A stretch of DNA of 64,000 nucleotides from Flavobacteriales bacterium UBA7666 (GCA_002483265.1 DLHO01000015.1:16885-80884), one strand, 5' to 3'; positions 31,960 to 40,884 are shown, numbered from the stretch's first letter. Numbers and translations are program-made. Notes: generated by a model from the letters alone, not told the origin.

Positions 31960-33135
31960 ATGGAAGACACTCAGGTAAACTATCAAAAGCGCATCTTTAA
32001 TATTTTACTCCTCGTAGTAATCGCTGCTATTGTCTATTTAGGAAGCGATATTTTGTTTCCGGTTGTATTAGCCTTCATCTTTGGAGTTCTGATTCGGCCC
32101 ATTGATTCATTTCTTCAGAAAAAATGGCACTTTCCAAAATTGCTTTCGGTCATTATAACCGTTACCATAGCAATAGTCATTTTTGCCGGAGTCATGTTTT
32201 TGCTTGGACTCCAATTGAAGGATTTCTTTAGTGACCTTCCTACTCTTGAGAAAAACATGACAAAAGTCATTCATGATTTAGCAGACTGGATTAATAAAAC
32301 CTTTGGAGTTACCAACTTGAAACAGGAAAAAATTGTCAAGGAAAATTTCATGAAAGGTGGCAACATGGTTTCCATGGAAAGTTTTGGAAATATAACCGGT
32401 GCATTGGTGAATTTTATTTTGGTTCCGCTTTACCTATTCCTATTCTTATTCTACCGTGAGCTGTTGTTGGGATTCTTAATGAGATTAGTCCCTACTAAAA
32501 GTGCTGAAAGAATGCAGATCATAGTAAATGATATCAAAGTCATTATCCGCATGTATATTTTAGGTTTGCTACTGGAAATAGCTATTGTGGCTGCTCTAAC
32601 AACCTTGGGCTTGTGGATAATTGGTGTGAAATACGCTTTGTTCCTTGGGTTATTAGTTGCTTTGCTGAACCTGATTCCTTATGTTGGAATTCTGGTTGCA
32701 AACCTGTTGAGTTGTTTGATTTCGCTCTCTAATAACCCGGATATCCAACAATCTGTTTTGGGTGTTTTGATTGTAATTGGTGTGGTACAACTTATTGATA
32801 ATAATATTCTATTGCCACGAATTGTAGGCTCTAAAGTTCGGATTAATGCGCTTGCCTCCATCCTATCAGTAATTGTCGGGGGAGCACTTGCCGGTGTTCC
32901 GGGAATGTTTCTTGCAATTCCGATTACCGCAATTCTGAAAGTGGTCTTTGATGCCGTTCCAAACCTGGAACCCTATGGTTATTTATTGGGAGATGAAATG
33001 CCCAAAGCCTTGTTCTGGACAAAGAAGAAAGAAGTGACCAATAAGATCGTAAAGGAACAGATTAAAAATCCTCATCCGGATCAACCGAAAGCTAGTCCGA
33101 AAGCGAAGCCTAAACCAAAACCGAAGTCGGAATGA
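31960..33135 (+). CDS. AI-2E family transporter (YdiK/PerM type)
   Basis: An inner-membrane permease of 391 residues (PF01594) with about eight TM helices: a double hairpin at the N-terminus (AIVYLGSDILFPVVLAFIFGVLIRP), a soluble helical segment (about 90-150), and the conserved C-terminal block ALLNLIPYVGILVANLLS ... NNILLPRIVGSKVRINALASILSVIVGGALAGVPGMFLAIPI. The family includes proposed AI-2 exporters and Na+/H+ antiporters; the true substrate is unresolved. The last 35 residues are a Lys/Pro-rich tail (PKAKPKPKPKSE). Confidence 0.92.
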   Translation: MEDTQVNYQKRIFNILLLVVIAAIVYLGSDILFPVVLAFIFGVLIRPIDSFLQKKWHFPKLLSVIITVTIAIVIFAGVMFLLGLQLKDFFSDLPTLEKNMTKVIHDLADWINKTFGVTNLKQEKIVKENFMKGGNMVSMESFGNITGALVNFILVPLYLFLFLFYRELLLGFLMRLVPTKSAERMQIIVNDIKVIIRMYILGLLLEIAIVAALTTLGLWIIGVKYALFLGLLVALLNLIPYVGILVANLLSCLISLSNNPDIQQSVLGVLIVIGVVQLIDNNILLPRIVGSKVRINALASILSVIVGGALAGVPGMFLAIPITAILKVVFDAVPNLEPYGYLLGDEMPKALFWTKKKEVTNKIVKEQIKNPHPDQPKASPKAKPKPKPKSE

Positions 33136-33155
33136 TAAATCACTGAAACAGGAGA

Positions 33156-33851
33156 CTATTCGTCGTATTTTGAAATGTGGGTGTGAAATCTCCCGTTAAT
33201 GATCACTTTGTATTGGCTGGGATCTGATTCCTTATAAACCTTGCAATTAAAAGTGCCTCTGTATTTTCTGGCACAGGTTTGATAATTCGTTATTGGATTG
33301 GTAATGTTGTTGTAAGTGATTGTAAAATTGGAACCTGTTTGATCACCAAATTTACTAGACCATTTTTGAGCATTTGTATCCAGGTAAATAATCTCAAAAC
33401 CAACCTGATCCGGTGTTGAAGAAGAGTAAAAGCTTGATATAGGATTGTCCAATGAAGTTTGAAAAGTGTTGCAATCAATTTCTGGAGAACTGGTATTGTA
33501 CGAATAGCCAGATAATCCAATAACTATTTGACCGTTAGAAAAATCATTTCCATCCACAGCATCTTTGTGCATGAAATAGCCCAAATAATCTGTTTTAAGA
33601 ATGGTTGATGTAGGATCGAAATTCCATCCGTTGAAATGCCTTACACCAAAGTTTGTGAGTGTTGTATCTCCGGTATCCCAAGAGTTTCCATTAATATCGG
33701 CAAAAAGAAAATAGTTTGTAGTAGTATCAGTTATACTGTTATTGGGTGTTGGAGCAGGATCAGCTTCAGGCAGGCTCTTCTTCTTACAGGAAAAAAGACT
33801 GGTACCTATTAGGATGATTGAAAGGAGAATCAGGTGATTTAGATTTTTCAT
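33156..33851 (-). CDS. Lipoprotein of unknown function
   Basis: A 231-residue lipoprotein: leader MKNLNHLILLSIILIGTSLFSC, Cys22, then a low-complexity linker (PEADPAPTPNNSITDTTTN) and a beta-rich domain with FADINGNSWDTGDTTL and two cysteines. The arrangement, a short disordered linker after the anchor and then a strand-rich domain, is common among Bacteroidota outer-membrane lipoproteins (DUF6252-like in appearance). Function unknown. Convergent with the permease gene. Confidence 0.7.
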   Translation of the reverse strand: MKNLNHLILLSIILIGTSLFSCKKKSLPEADPAPTPNNSITDTTTNYFLFADINGNSWDTGDTTLTNFGVRHFNGWNFDPTSTILKTDYLGYFMHKDAVDGNDFSNGQIVIGLSGYSYNTSSPEIDCNTFQTSLDNPISSFYSSSTPDQVGFEIIYLDTNAQKWSSKFGDQTGSNFTITYNNITNPITNYQTCARKYRGTFNCKVYKESDPSQYKVIINGRFHTHISKYDE

Positions 33852-33888
33852 GTGTAGATCTTAATTTGACGTAAAAATAGCCAAATTA

Positions 33889-34599
33889 TTACTTTGGAAT
33901 AAGGTCCTGAAACCAGAATCCATATTCGATTGGTTCATTTTCCTGATTTTTAGTTGTGTAGGTTTTGAGTACTTTCTCTCCGATTTCAAAAGCAATTGGT
34001 TTTTTGAAGATCGGCCCGTCGAAAACAAAGGTGTGAAATTCACCGTTTTCTCCGCATGGATCTACATTTTCAGGCAAGTCTGCAAGAAATTGATGATCGA
34101 TGATTCTTCCCACAAACTCCTCATCCAGTTTGGATGAATCTACGCAAACAACAATTGTTTTAAAGCCCAGATCAACGAATTCACGAACGAGCTCTAGGGT
34201 ATTCATTTTCCATAGTGGAAAGTGCGCCGAAATAGCAACTTCATTTAGTTTTTGCTCGCGATAGATTCTCAAATCTTCCAGGAAAATATCCCCGAAGATA
34301 CAGTCAGTAATTCCTTCAGCTTTCAATTCATCAATAGCTCGATTCATAACAGCTTCGTAAGCTTGCATATCTGAACTTGTGGGTAAATGAATCTTTTTAG
34401 ACGGAATTCCAAGTGATTCGGCTTGTGCCAGTAACAATTCACTGCGAACTCCATGCATGGAAATCCGATCCGCCTCCTCATTCAGTGTCGTGAGTAGATA
34501 ACGAATATCAAATTGTCGATTTTGAAGAATTTTATAAAGAGCTAAAGTGCTGTCCTTTCCACCGCTCCAGTTGAAATAAGCTGGAATCAAACGTCCCAT
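33889..34599 (-). CDS. Diphthine--ammonia ligase-like ATP pyrophosphatase (ATP_bind_4)
   Basis: A 236-residue PP-loop ATPase of the PF01902 family, with SGGKDSTLALYKIL (residues 12-25) as the ATP-pyrophosphate-binding loop. In archaea and eukaryotes the homologue amidates diphthine on EF-2; bacterial members act on unknown substrates, since bacteria lack diphthamide. A central GDIFLEDLRIYREQ segment is conserved in the family. It overlaps the upstream aminotransferase by 13 nt and is likely co-translated with it. Confidence 0.88.
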   Translation of the reverse strand: MGRLIPAYFNWSGGKDSTLALYKILQNRQFDIRYLLTTLNEEADRISMHGVRSELLLAQAESLGIPSKKIHLPTSSDMQAYEAVMNRAIDELKAEGITDCIFGDIFLEDLRIYREQKLNEVAISAHFPLWKMNTLELVREFVDLGFKTIVVCVDSSKLDEEFVGRIIDHQFLADLPENVDPCGENGEFHTFVFDGPIFKKPIAFEIGEKVLKTYTTKNQENEPIEYGFWFQDLIPK

Positions 34600-35441
34600 T
34601 CCTCATTCAGGAAAGCCACAATTTTACGTGCGGTTGTATTGAAATAACGTTTCGTACGGTATCCACCAACCCAGGTAATTCCACGAACAGCATTCGTTAG
34701 GAAAACTTCATCAGCTACCAATAAATTGGAAGGTAAAATGGGACACTCGTAAACTTTTAAGCCATTTTTCAATGCCAGATTGATTACCTGCATGCGCATG
34801 GTTCCTGCCAAACAGCCATCCGAAAGACTTGGTGTATAAAGAACGCCATTGCTTACGACAAAAATATTGCTGTGAGAACTTTCAAGAATTTGACCGTTGT
34901 CGTTGGTAATTAACATGTCGTCCAGACCTTTTTCCTTCGCAGAAATTGCTGCCAGAACGTATAGAATTCCATTCTTTGTTTTATAATTTGAAAGAATATT
35001 CTTCGTTTTCTTGATGTCTTGATATAAATCTACTTCCAGTCCTTTGGCATTCAATCCAAATAGATTCTGTTCAATTGGATAAGCTTCAATGAAGTAGCTA
35101 ACTTCATTTGTGTCAGGAAGATAAGTGCCTCCTCCTAAACGATCAATTGAAAGTCGAATGCGTGCACCTTCGGTAATTTTGCAGAGCTGGATCAACTCGT
35201 CAATCTGTTGTTGAAAGAATTCAGTAGTATAAAAAGCAGGTAGGCGCATTTTTAAAATCTTTGCCCCTTCTCCCAAACGTGAAAAATGATGAGAAAGGTT
35301 TAAAGCTTTTCCATTCATTACACGAATACTTTCAAAAAGTCCATCTCCGTAAGTGTAAGCTCTGTTCCCCGCAGCAATGGAATGCCCTGTGTTACTGATG
35401 ATTTTACCGTTATTGTTTACGAATAATTCCTGATCGCTCAT
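34587..35441 (-). CDS. Class IV (PabC/IlvE-like) PLP-dependent aminotransferase or lyase
   Basis: A 284-residue PLP enzyme of fold type IV. YGDGLFESIRVMNGK (31-45) is the family N-terminal motif; the catalytic Lys is in LSNYKTKNGILYVLAA; the cofactor-binding region is ESSHSNIFVVSNG and the end has a TPSLSDGCLAGTMR motif. Activities in the family are 4-amino-4-deoxychorismate lyase (folate), branched-chain or D-amino acid transamination; the sequence does not decide. Neighbours: rhomboid directly before (no gap) and the PP-loop protein after (13-nt overlap). Confidence 0.9.
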   Translation of the reverse strand: MSDQELFVNNNGKIISNTGHSIAAGNRAYTYGDGLFESIRVMNGKALNLSHHFSRLGEGAKILKMRLPAFYTTEFFQQQIDELIQLCKITEGARIRLSIDRLGGGTYLPDTNEVSYFIEAYPIEQNLFGLNAKGLEVDLYQDIKKTKNILSNYKTKNGILYVLAAISAKEKGLDDMLITNDNGQILESSHSNIFVVSNGVLYTPSLSDGCLAGTMRMQVINLALKNGLKVYECPILPSNLLVADEVFLTNAVRGITWVGGYRTKRYFNTTARKIVAFLNEEWDV

Positions 35442-36065
35442 TTAAAGTAGGTTTTGAAATGCAAAAATCACTTGTTCAATATTAGTAATTAAAATGAAAA
35501 CAATCCCGAAAACCGCACCGGATATATGCGCATCGTGTGCAATATTTGTTTTTTTGTTTCGATCGGAATAGATCTCGAATGCCAGATAAAGTAATCCAAA
35601 AATCCATGCAGGAATAGGAACAGGAAGAAGTATCAGTGCTATTTTCATGTTTGGAGCAAGCATAATCATCGCAAACAAGATTGCTGATGTGACGCCTGAA
35701 AGACCTAAGGATCTGTAGTTTGGATTGTCTTTGTGTCTGAAATAAGAGATCGAACTGGAGGCAAACATAGCGATCAAAGCAAAAGCCCAAAACACAATCT
35801 CACCAGGCAATGGTCCGTAAAAATTATACAAGTACTCTTCAAATGATTTTCCAAAGAAAAAAAGTGTAATTCCATTAAAAAGTAAATGATTGAAGTCTCC
35901 ATGCAGGAATGCATGTGTAATGAAACGGTAATATTCCCTTTCGTGTTTCACTAAATATGGACTGAATAGGTATTTTTCCATGAAATCACGGTTATTGAAG
36001 CCGATAAATGACATGATTGCCATCGTTCCGAGAAGGATGTATGTTGAATAAATTTGAGGCTCCAT
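35442..36065 (-). CDS. Rhomboid-family intramembrane serine protease
   Basis: A 207-residue membrane protein with six TM helices. The catalytic Ser123 is in GLSGVTSA, and His180 in HDAHISGAVFG; the preceding HAFLHGDFNHLLFNGITLFFFG has the conserved His/Asn of the oxyanion region. It should cleave TM segments of unknown substrates within the membrane. It is the first gene of a tight three-gene unit with the aminotransferase and PP-loop ATPase; the stop codon abuts the next ATG. Confidence 0.92.
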   Translation of the reverse strand: MEPQIYSTYILLGTMAIMSFIGFNNRDFMEKYLFSPYLVKHEREYYRFITHAFLHGDFNHLLFNGITLFFFGKSFEEYLYNFYGPLPGEIVFWAFALIAMFASSSISYFRHKDNPNYRSLGLSGVTSAILFAMIMLAPNMKIALILLPVPIPAWIFGLLYLAFEIYSDRNKKTNIAHDAHISGAVFGIVFILITNIEQVIFAFQNLL

Positions 36066-36118
36066 ATTTGAGGAATAAGTATCTTGCGGTAAAATTGCTC
36101 ATTATTTTTTGATCCTTT

Positions 36119-37726
36119 ATGAAAATTAGCAGACTTCTATTACTATTTCTTGCACTTACTACTACATTAACACTTATCAGATGCAGTTCTGAAATTGATA
36201 AAACAGATCCCATTTTTGACCAAAAAGTTTCGTTAAAAAAGCGAATTTCATTAGCAATTGAATCCGATTTATTAACAAAGTTGAATTTTCCGGAGGGAAT
36301 TAAAGATTCGGTTTACGCATTCTATAAATCGCGCGATTTCAGGCCGGTTTGGGCAAATGATTCCATGTTGGTGCCAAAAGGAACGAAATGGAAAGAATTG
36401 TTGGATTTCCCATGTGCACTTGGATTACCGGACAACAGACCATTTAAGTTCAAACAAGACTCCCTTACAAACACTTCTATTGTTCAGGAATTTGTTCTCA
36501 CAGCTCGTTTAGCGCAATTACAACAGGATTTAAAAGTTGGGTTCTTAGATACTGCAATCAGTGCCTACAGATCAATCGTTTCTATTGATTTGAAATCATT
36601 GAACAGATCGGTAGTACAAATGGATACCGTTAAAAACTGGGGAATGTGGTTCGCTAAAATGGGATCGGCAAGACCGGAATATCAGGCTTTAGCAAGAGGT
36701 TTATTTCGATATGCATCCAAAAAGGAACTTTCTACTATCCATTTTGAAGTTCCGGCTTTGGTTGAAGATTCACTTCGCTGTTTGGAATTAGCTGAGGAAT
36801 CATTGATTGATAAAGGCTATTTGGATCCTAAGAAGACAGACGACGAATCTTTCTGGGATGCCATGGGACGGTTTCAGGCAGATAATGGATTGAAACCGGA
36901 TGGGGTTATTGGAATTTATACCCGGAAAGCATTAAATGAATCCATGCGCTTCAAGTGTCACAGAGCAATTTTATCGATGGAAAGATGGAGATGGCGCGCT
37001 CCTTTCCCTGAAAGATATTTATGGGTGAATATTCCGGAATATAAATTGAGGATCTTTTATGGAGATACCTTGTATTCCGAGCACCGGGTAGTTGTTGGAA
37101 AACCGGAAAATCAAACTCCACAATTGAGTTCGAAATTACGTGCAATTGTTTCCCTGCCTTATTGGACACAGCCGCAATCCATTGCCAGTAAAGAGTTCTT
37201 GCCTGCAATTCAGCGTAATTCAAACTATGCAGCAAAAAATCACTACAAGGTTTACCGTGGTGAAACAGAAGTGGATCCTACAACCATTAACTGGAAACGA
37301 TACAAAGAAAAGAACTTCCCTTTTAGAGTTAGACAAGAACCCGGAGACGACAATGCGCTTGGCTTGGTGAAGTTTGAGTTCAACAATAAATACGGAGTAT
37401 ACATCCACGACACACCTTCAAAAGGATTTTTCAATAAAGACATTCGCGCTTATTCACACGGGTGTATGCGGTGCGAAATGCCGGATTCATTGGCTCGGTA
37501 TATCCTCACACGTGACGATCGCCAAAAAATGACTCGTGATTCCTTGGATACGCTGATTAATCGAAAAGAGCATTTTTCCATTCCTTTGAGAAAGCCAATC
37601 CCAATGCAAGTGGATTATATTACAGTGGTAGTAAATGAAAAAGGAGGCTTATTGTTCTTTCCGGACGTCTATGACCGCGATGAGAAATATCTGAAAATGA
37701 TGAATATCTACCCGAAAGTGAATTAA
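36119..37726 (+). CDS. L,D-transpeptidase (YkuD), YcbB/LdtD type, lipid-anchored
   Basis: A 535-residue peptidoglycan L,D-transpeptidase. The N-terminus is a lipoprotein-like leader ending LIRC. A helical scaffold region (30-230) precedes a peptidoglycan-binding domain (FQADNGLKPDGVIGIYTRKALN, about 255-280), then the YkuD catalytic domain with IHDTPSKGFFNK and SHGCMRCEMP (Cys449 as nucleophile; the second Arg/Cys pair is close to the usual HGCIRL). It forms 3-3 or lipoprotein cross-links in the periplasm. The length fits the LdtD class. Divergent from rhomboid. Confidence 0.92.
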   Translation: MKISRLLLLFLALTTTLTLIRCSSEIDKTDPIFDQKVSLKKRISLAIESDLLTKLNFPEGIKDSVYAFYKSRDFRPVWANDSMLVPKGTKWKELLDFPCALGLPDNRPFKFKQDSLTNTSIVQEFVLTARLAQLQQDLKVGFLDTAISAYRSIVSIDLKSLNRSVVQMDTVKNWGMWFAKMGSARPEYQALARGLFRYASKKELSTIHFEVPALVEDSLRCLELAEESLIDKGYLDPKKTDDESFWDAMGRFQADNGLKPDGVIGIYTRKALNESMRFKCHRAILSMERWRWRAPFPERYLWVNIPEYKLRIFYGDTLYSEHRVVVGKPENQTPQLSSKLRAIVSLPYWTQPQSIASKEFLPAIQRNSNYAAKNHYKVYRGETEVDPTTINWKRYKEKNFPFRVRQEPGDDNALGLVKFEFNNKYGVYIHDTPSKGFFNKDIRAYSHGCMRCEMPDSLARYILTRDDRQKMTRDSLDTLINRKEHFSIPLRKPIPMQVDYITVVVNEKGGLLFFPDVYDRDEKYLKMMNIYPKVN

Positions 37727-37741
37727 GAATTATCAATTTCA

Positions 37742-37780
37742 CAATTATCAAGAGGAATCCTCTTAAATAATTGATAATTG
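37742..37780 (+). terminator. Hairpin after the L,D-transpeptidase gene
   Basis: CAATTATCAA (37742-37751) pairs with TTGATAATTG (37771-37780), with an inner AGAGG/CCTCT stem. There is little T-run. The TTG at its right end is also the -33 box of rpe. Confidence 0.55.
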
Positions 37781-37807
37781 CTCATTGATAATTAAAAAGT
37801 ATTTTTG
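37778..37807 (+). promoter_or_regulatory. rpe promoter
   Basis: TTG (37778-37780), 19 nt, TATTTTTG (37800-37807): perfect match to the Bacteroidota consensus; the rpe ATG lies 15 nt further. This rules out the longer in-frame start at 37805. Confidence 0.65.
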
Positions 37808-37822
37808 CAAAAAACACTTTTT

Positions 37823-38473
37823 ATGTCAGTTATCATTGCTCCTTCTATCTTATCCTGCGATTTCGGAAACCTTGAACGCGATTTTGAATTAATCAATCAA
37901 AGTGAGGCGGATTGGTTTCATGTAGATGTCATGGATGGAGTCTTTGTTCCTAATATTTCTTTTGGTTTCCCGATTATTTCAGCATTGAAAAAAGTCGCTA
38001 AAAAGACCATTGACTGTCATATTATGATCGTAAATCCGGATCAGTACATTACTGATTTTGCTAAAGCCGGTGTCGATATTTTGACCGTTCATTACGAAGC
38101 ATGTACACATTTGCACCGCACAATCGGGGCAATCCACGAAGCTGGAATGAAAGCCGGTGTTGCATTGAATCCACATACACCGGTTTCCGTTTTGGAAAAT
38201 GTGATCGCAGATTTGGATCTGGTATTGATCATGTCTGTAAACCCTGGATTCGGTGGGCAGAAGTTCATTTACCAGGCAATTGAAAAAGTAAAACAAACCA
38301 AAGACTTAATTGCAAAATCCGGTTCGAAAGCGATTATTGAAGTGGACGGTGGAGTGAATACAGAAACAGGAAAACTATTGGTTGATGCTGGAGCACAGGC
38401 TTTGGTAGCAGGTAGTTTTGTATTCAATAGCCCGGATCCGAAAGCAACGATTTCTTCTTTGAAGCAGCTTTAA
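37823..38473 (+). CDS. rpe: Ribulose-phosphate 3-epimerase
   Basis: A 216-residue TIM-barrel enzyme interconverting ribulose 5-phosphate and xylulose 5-phosphate in the pentose phosphate pathway. Signature motifs are complete: IIAPSILSCDFGNL, HVDVMDGVFVPNISFG, DCHIMIVNP, LIMSVNPGFGGQKF (metal/phosphate site) and IEVDGGVN. Length is normal. The following gene overlaps by one base (TAATG). Ribulose 5-phosphate is also the substrate of RibB, but the genes are far apart. Confidence 0.97.
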   Translation: MSVIIAPSILSCDFGNLERDFELINQSEADWFHVDVMDGVFVPNISFGFPIISALKKVAKKTIDCHIMIVNPDQYITDFAKAGVDILTVHYEACTHLHRTIGAIHEAGMKAGVALNPHTPVSVLENVIADLDLVLIMSVNPGFGGQKFIYQAIEKVKQTKDLIAKSGSKAIIEVDGGVNTETGKLLVDAGAQALVAGSFVFNSPDPKATISSLKQL

Positions 38474-38886
38474 TGCTCGATTTTTTTCAGCAGCGATTTT
38501 CCTATATCCATCAATTGAATTTGAGCTGGATCAAACATCTAACGAAAGACGATCAGGATATTCCGTGGGATGTCAAAGTGGCCATTTCTCAATTGATCAA
38601 CTCACAGCACATTGCAGTTGCGCAAATTTTAGATCTGGAAATAGAATCTGATTTGAATGATGTGCTTCCTGAAATGTACTGGGAATCATTGGAACGCGAC
38701 AATTACAAACAATGGATGAATGTCTTCCTGCAATTCAATCAGGGACTTCAGGACAATGTTGAGTGGCTCACTCCTCTCCTGTTCAAATCACTGCACGAAA
38801 CGGCACAGTACATCGGGCAACTAAAATTGCTGGTCGCTCAGCACGGATTGGAGGAATTAGACGAAACACTTCTGCGAGTTGACTAG
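38473..38886 (+). CDS. DinB-like helical protein
   Basis: A 137-residue, all-helical soluble protein, coupled to rpe by a TAATG overlap. The pattern of helices with NSQHIAVAQIL near the first third and LFKSLHETAQYIGQLKLLVAQHG near the end recalls DinB/YfiT four-helix bundles, in which three His bind metal; here histidines at about 47, 109 and 123 could be the site. No clear function. Confidence 0.68.
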   Translation: MLDFFQQRFSYIHQLNLSWIKHLTKDDQDIPWDVKVAISQLINSQHIAVAQILDLEIESDLNDVLPEMYWESLERDNYKQWMNVFLQFNQGLQDNVEWLTPLLFKSLHETAQYIGQLKLLVAQHGLEELDETLLRVD

Positions 38887-38956
38887 TTTTTTAACTAGTT
38901 AGTGGATCAAGTCTACCCCTTGGGAGGGCAATTAAAAATCAATTAATTTTAGTACC

Positions 38957-39454
38957 ATGAATCTCCCTCCATATAGAGTATTTCCCGAACTAAGATTAGA
39001 AAACCTGCTTCTCCGTGAAACTACTGAAGCAGATACTCCTTCTCTCTTGGAAATCCTTACTTATGACGGAAAAGTGGCAGAAACGCTGGAAGAAGGAATG
39101 GGAATTATCCGGAAGATTCATCAAAATTACCTCGATGGAGATACTGTTAACTGGGTTATTGAAGATATTTCAACCCATCAGCCAGTTGGTTTTGTCGGCT
39201 ATTACCGTGGATTTGAAAACGGGATAGGCGAATTGGGCTGTATTCTGAAAGAAGAATTCCGCGGCTTGGGGTTGATGTCTCCTTCCCTGCTTTTAGCTGC
39301 CGAATTCGGGAAGCATCAAATGAAGCTCAATATGGTAACAGCGCTTACAACGGCAGAGAATGAAAAAGCAATTGCATTGTTAAATCGAAATAACTTCATA
39401 CAGGAAAAAGAATTATCGGGAGTTTATCTGAGATTTGTTTATTTCCCTGATTAA
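38957..39454 (+). CDS. GNAT-family N-acetyltransferase (RimJ/RimL type)
   Basis: A 165-residue acetyltransferase. The opening LRLENLLLRETTEADTPSLLEI is the standard RimJ/L start, VGFVGYYRGFENGIGELGCIL is strand beta-4, and the CoA site is LKEEFRGLGLMSPSLLLAAEFG (RGxGxx form with RGLGLM). The end TAENEKAIALLNRNNFIQE is motif B. Likely N-terminal or small-molecule acetylation; substrate unknown. Confidence 0.88.
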   Translation: MNLPPYRVFPELRLENLLLRETTEADTPSLLEILTYDGKVAETLEEGMGIIRKIHQNYLDGDTVNWVIEDISTHQPVGFVGYYRGFENGIGELGCILKEEFRGLGLMSPSLLLAAEFGKHQMKLNMVTALTTAENEKAIALLNRNNFIQEKELSGVYLRFVYFPD

Positions 39455-39553
39455 CTGACTTTATCTAACTGCTGAAAAAGAAACGATTACATTTTTGTTA
39501 ATCCGATATTTCGAAAAAAACAATTTTTCTAACTCCATTCTCCAATAAATGAC

Positions 39554-39561
39554 TAATTTTG
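39554..39561 (+). promoter_or_regulatory. -7 box of the SRP RNA gene
   Basis: TAATTTTG matches TAnnTTTG and ends 4 nt before the first paired base of the RNA. Confidence 0.6.
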
Positions 39562-39565
39562 CGGC

Positions 39566-39672
39566 GGGGTAAGTCTTTTACGACCAGCTCCCTCTTAATC
39601 CTCCAGGACGGGAACGTAGCAAAGGTATGAGGTTGTAGCGGTGCGATAAGAGTAGCTTACCCCTCTTTTTTT
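39566..39672 (+). ncRNA. ffs: Bacterial small SRP RNA (4.5S RNA)
   Basis: A short RNA of about 98 nt closed by GGGGTAAG (39566-39573) and CTTACCCC (39656-39663), followed by a T-run terminator. The apical part carries the hallmark SRP domain IV: CCAGGACGGGAACGTAGC, with a GGAA tetraloop and the asymmetric internal loop AGCAAAGGT that binds Ffh. It targets membrane and secreted proteins together with Ffh/FtsY. A -7 box sits directly upstream. Confidence 0.93.
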
Positions 39673-39960
39673 GCCCTAAAATTCCGGGGCATTTCCTAAC
39701 TCCTCATTCCAATACAAGTTTTTACAACAAATCCATCTGCGCAAATCCACTTAATCTGCGTGCAAAAAAACTGCTGTGCTCCTCTTGAAATATAACGACT
39801 GAAAGTCTATTATAATTTCTGCATTCCTCCGTGGGAAAAGTACCAGAGCTACACCGAAGGTGGAGATCTGGTTTTCATAAAAAAAGTCTGCGTCCTCTGC
39901 GTAATTTGCGGGAAATAAAAACTTGTGTAAAACTTCCTTCTTCCGGTTATATTTCTCTTA
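39673..39960. repeat. Intergenic repeat cluster between ffs and tal
   Basis: Phrases ATCTGCGCAAATCC, CTTAATCTGCGTGC, TGTGCTCCTC and GCGTCCTCTGCGTAATTTGC; at 39846-39886 the 41-bp element shared with 31030-31070. No gene. Confidence 0.6.
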
Positions 39961-39971
39961 CTAAATGGGTT

Positions 39972-39979
39972 TACTTTTG
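39972..39979 (+). promoter_or_regulatory. -7 box of the transaldolase gene
   Basis: TACTTTTG, 18 nt upstream of the ATG. It lies within what a longer frame would translate, which fixes the start at 39998. Confidence 0.55.
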
Positions 39980-39997
39980 TGTCAAAATAGATCAAAC

Positions 39998-40654
39998 ATG
40001 AAATTTTTCATCGATACAGCAAACCTGAATGACATTCGTGAAGCCTATGACTTAGGGATTTTAGATGGCGTAACAACCAATCCGTCCTTAATGGCGAAAG
40101 AAGGAATTACAGGTCAAAATAATATCTTAAAGCATTACGTGGATATCTGCAAAATTGTAGACGGACCGGTAAGTGCAGAAGTAATTGCAACTGATTTGGA
40201 GGGAATGATCCGTGAAGGTGAAGCTTTAGCAGAATTGCACAAAAACATCGTTGTGAAGATTCCCATGACCACGGAAGGTATTAAAGCGATTAAGTATTTT
40301 TCATCAAAAGGAATCAGAACGAATTGTACGTTGATCTTTAGTGCAGGACAAGCTTTACTTGCTGCAAAAGCTGGTGCAAGCTACGTTTCTCCATTCGTTG
40401 GACGTTTGGATGATGTTTCAACAAATGGGATGGACTTGATTCAACAAATCCGAATCATTTATGACAACTACGGATTCGAAACCGAAATTCTTGCAGCTTC
40501 CATTCGTCACCCAATGCATATCATTCAATGTGCTGAAATTGGTTCAGATGTTATGACAGGCCCGTTGAGCGCAATTCTAGCATTGGCAAAACATCCGTTG
40601 ACAGATAATGGATTAGCACAATTTCTTGCAGATCACGCAAAGGGCAACAAGTAG
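39998..40654 (+). CDS. tal: Transaldolase, small TalC/MipB (fructose-6-phosphate aldolase-like) type
   Basis: A 218-residue TIM-barrel enzyme of the short transaldolase family. Motifs: FIDTANLNDIREAYDLGILDGVTTNPSL at the N-terminus, Lys87 in NIVVKIPMT as the Schiff-base lysine, TLIFSAGQALLAAKAGASYVSPFVGRLDD, and ILAASIRHPMHI. It transfers dihydroxyacetone units in the pentose phosphate pathway, or acts as an aldolase on fructose 6-phosphate. Together with rpe it makes this a pentose-phosphate neighbourhood. Confidence 0.95.
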   Translation: MKFFIDTANLNDIREAYDLGILDGVTTNPSLMAKEGITGQNNILKHYVDICKIVDGPVSAEVIATDLEGMIREGEALAELHKNIVVKIPMTTEGIKAIKYFSSKGIRTNCTLIFSAGQALLAAKAGASYVSPFVGRLDDVSTNGMDLIQQIRIIYDNYGFETEILAASIRHPMHIIQCAEIGSDVMTGPLSAILALAKHPLTDNGLAQFLADHAKGNK

Positions 40655-40660
40655 AATTTA

Positions 40661-40723
40661 CACTTCGACTACGCTGAGCGTCCTTGAAAGTCTTATTAAA
40701 AGGTGGCTGAGCGGAGTCGAAGT
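40661..40723. terminator. Imperfect hairpin CACTTCGACT...AGTCGAAGT after tal
   Basis: ACTTCGACTACGCTGAGC and GCTGAGCGGAGTCGAAGT pair along almost their whole length. This is a common Bacteroidota dispersed palindrome; a relative lies at 50281-50299. It probably terminates tal. Confidence 0.55.
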
Positions 40724-40757
40724 CACTTTTTGTTTTTCAAGTAATTCGTAATTCGTA

Positions 40758-40775
40758 TCCCGATAGCTATCGGGA
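40758..40775. repeat. Palindrome TCCCGATAGCTATCGGGA
   Basis: Perfect 18-bp palindrome with the same TAATTCGTA flanks as the copy at 30410-30427. Further copies at 31256 and 46907. Confidence 0.7.
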
Positions 40776-40854
40776 CGTAATTCGTAATTATTTGAACTTT
40801 ATCCTCATTTTTAACCTGCTCAACCAAATTATTCCCCCTTTGGTCAAAAATTGG

Positions 40855-40884
40855 TTGGCTTCTGTGACCATTCTGTTATTTTTG
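40855..40884 (+). promoter_or_regulatory. Promoter of the DUF6702/M1 peptidase operon
   Basis: TTG (40855-40857), 19 nt, TATTTTTG (40877-40884), ATG 17 nt later: a perfect consensus match that also fixes the start of the first gene. Confidence 0.65.
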
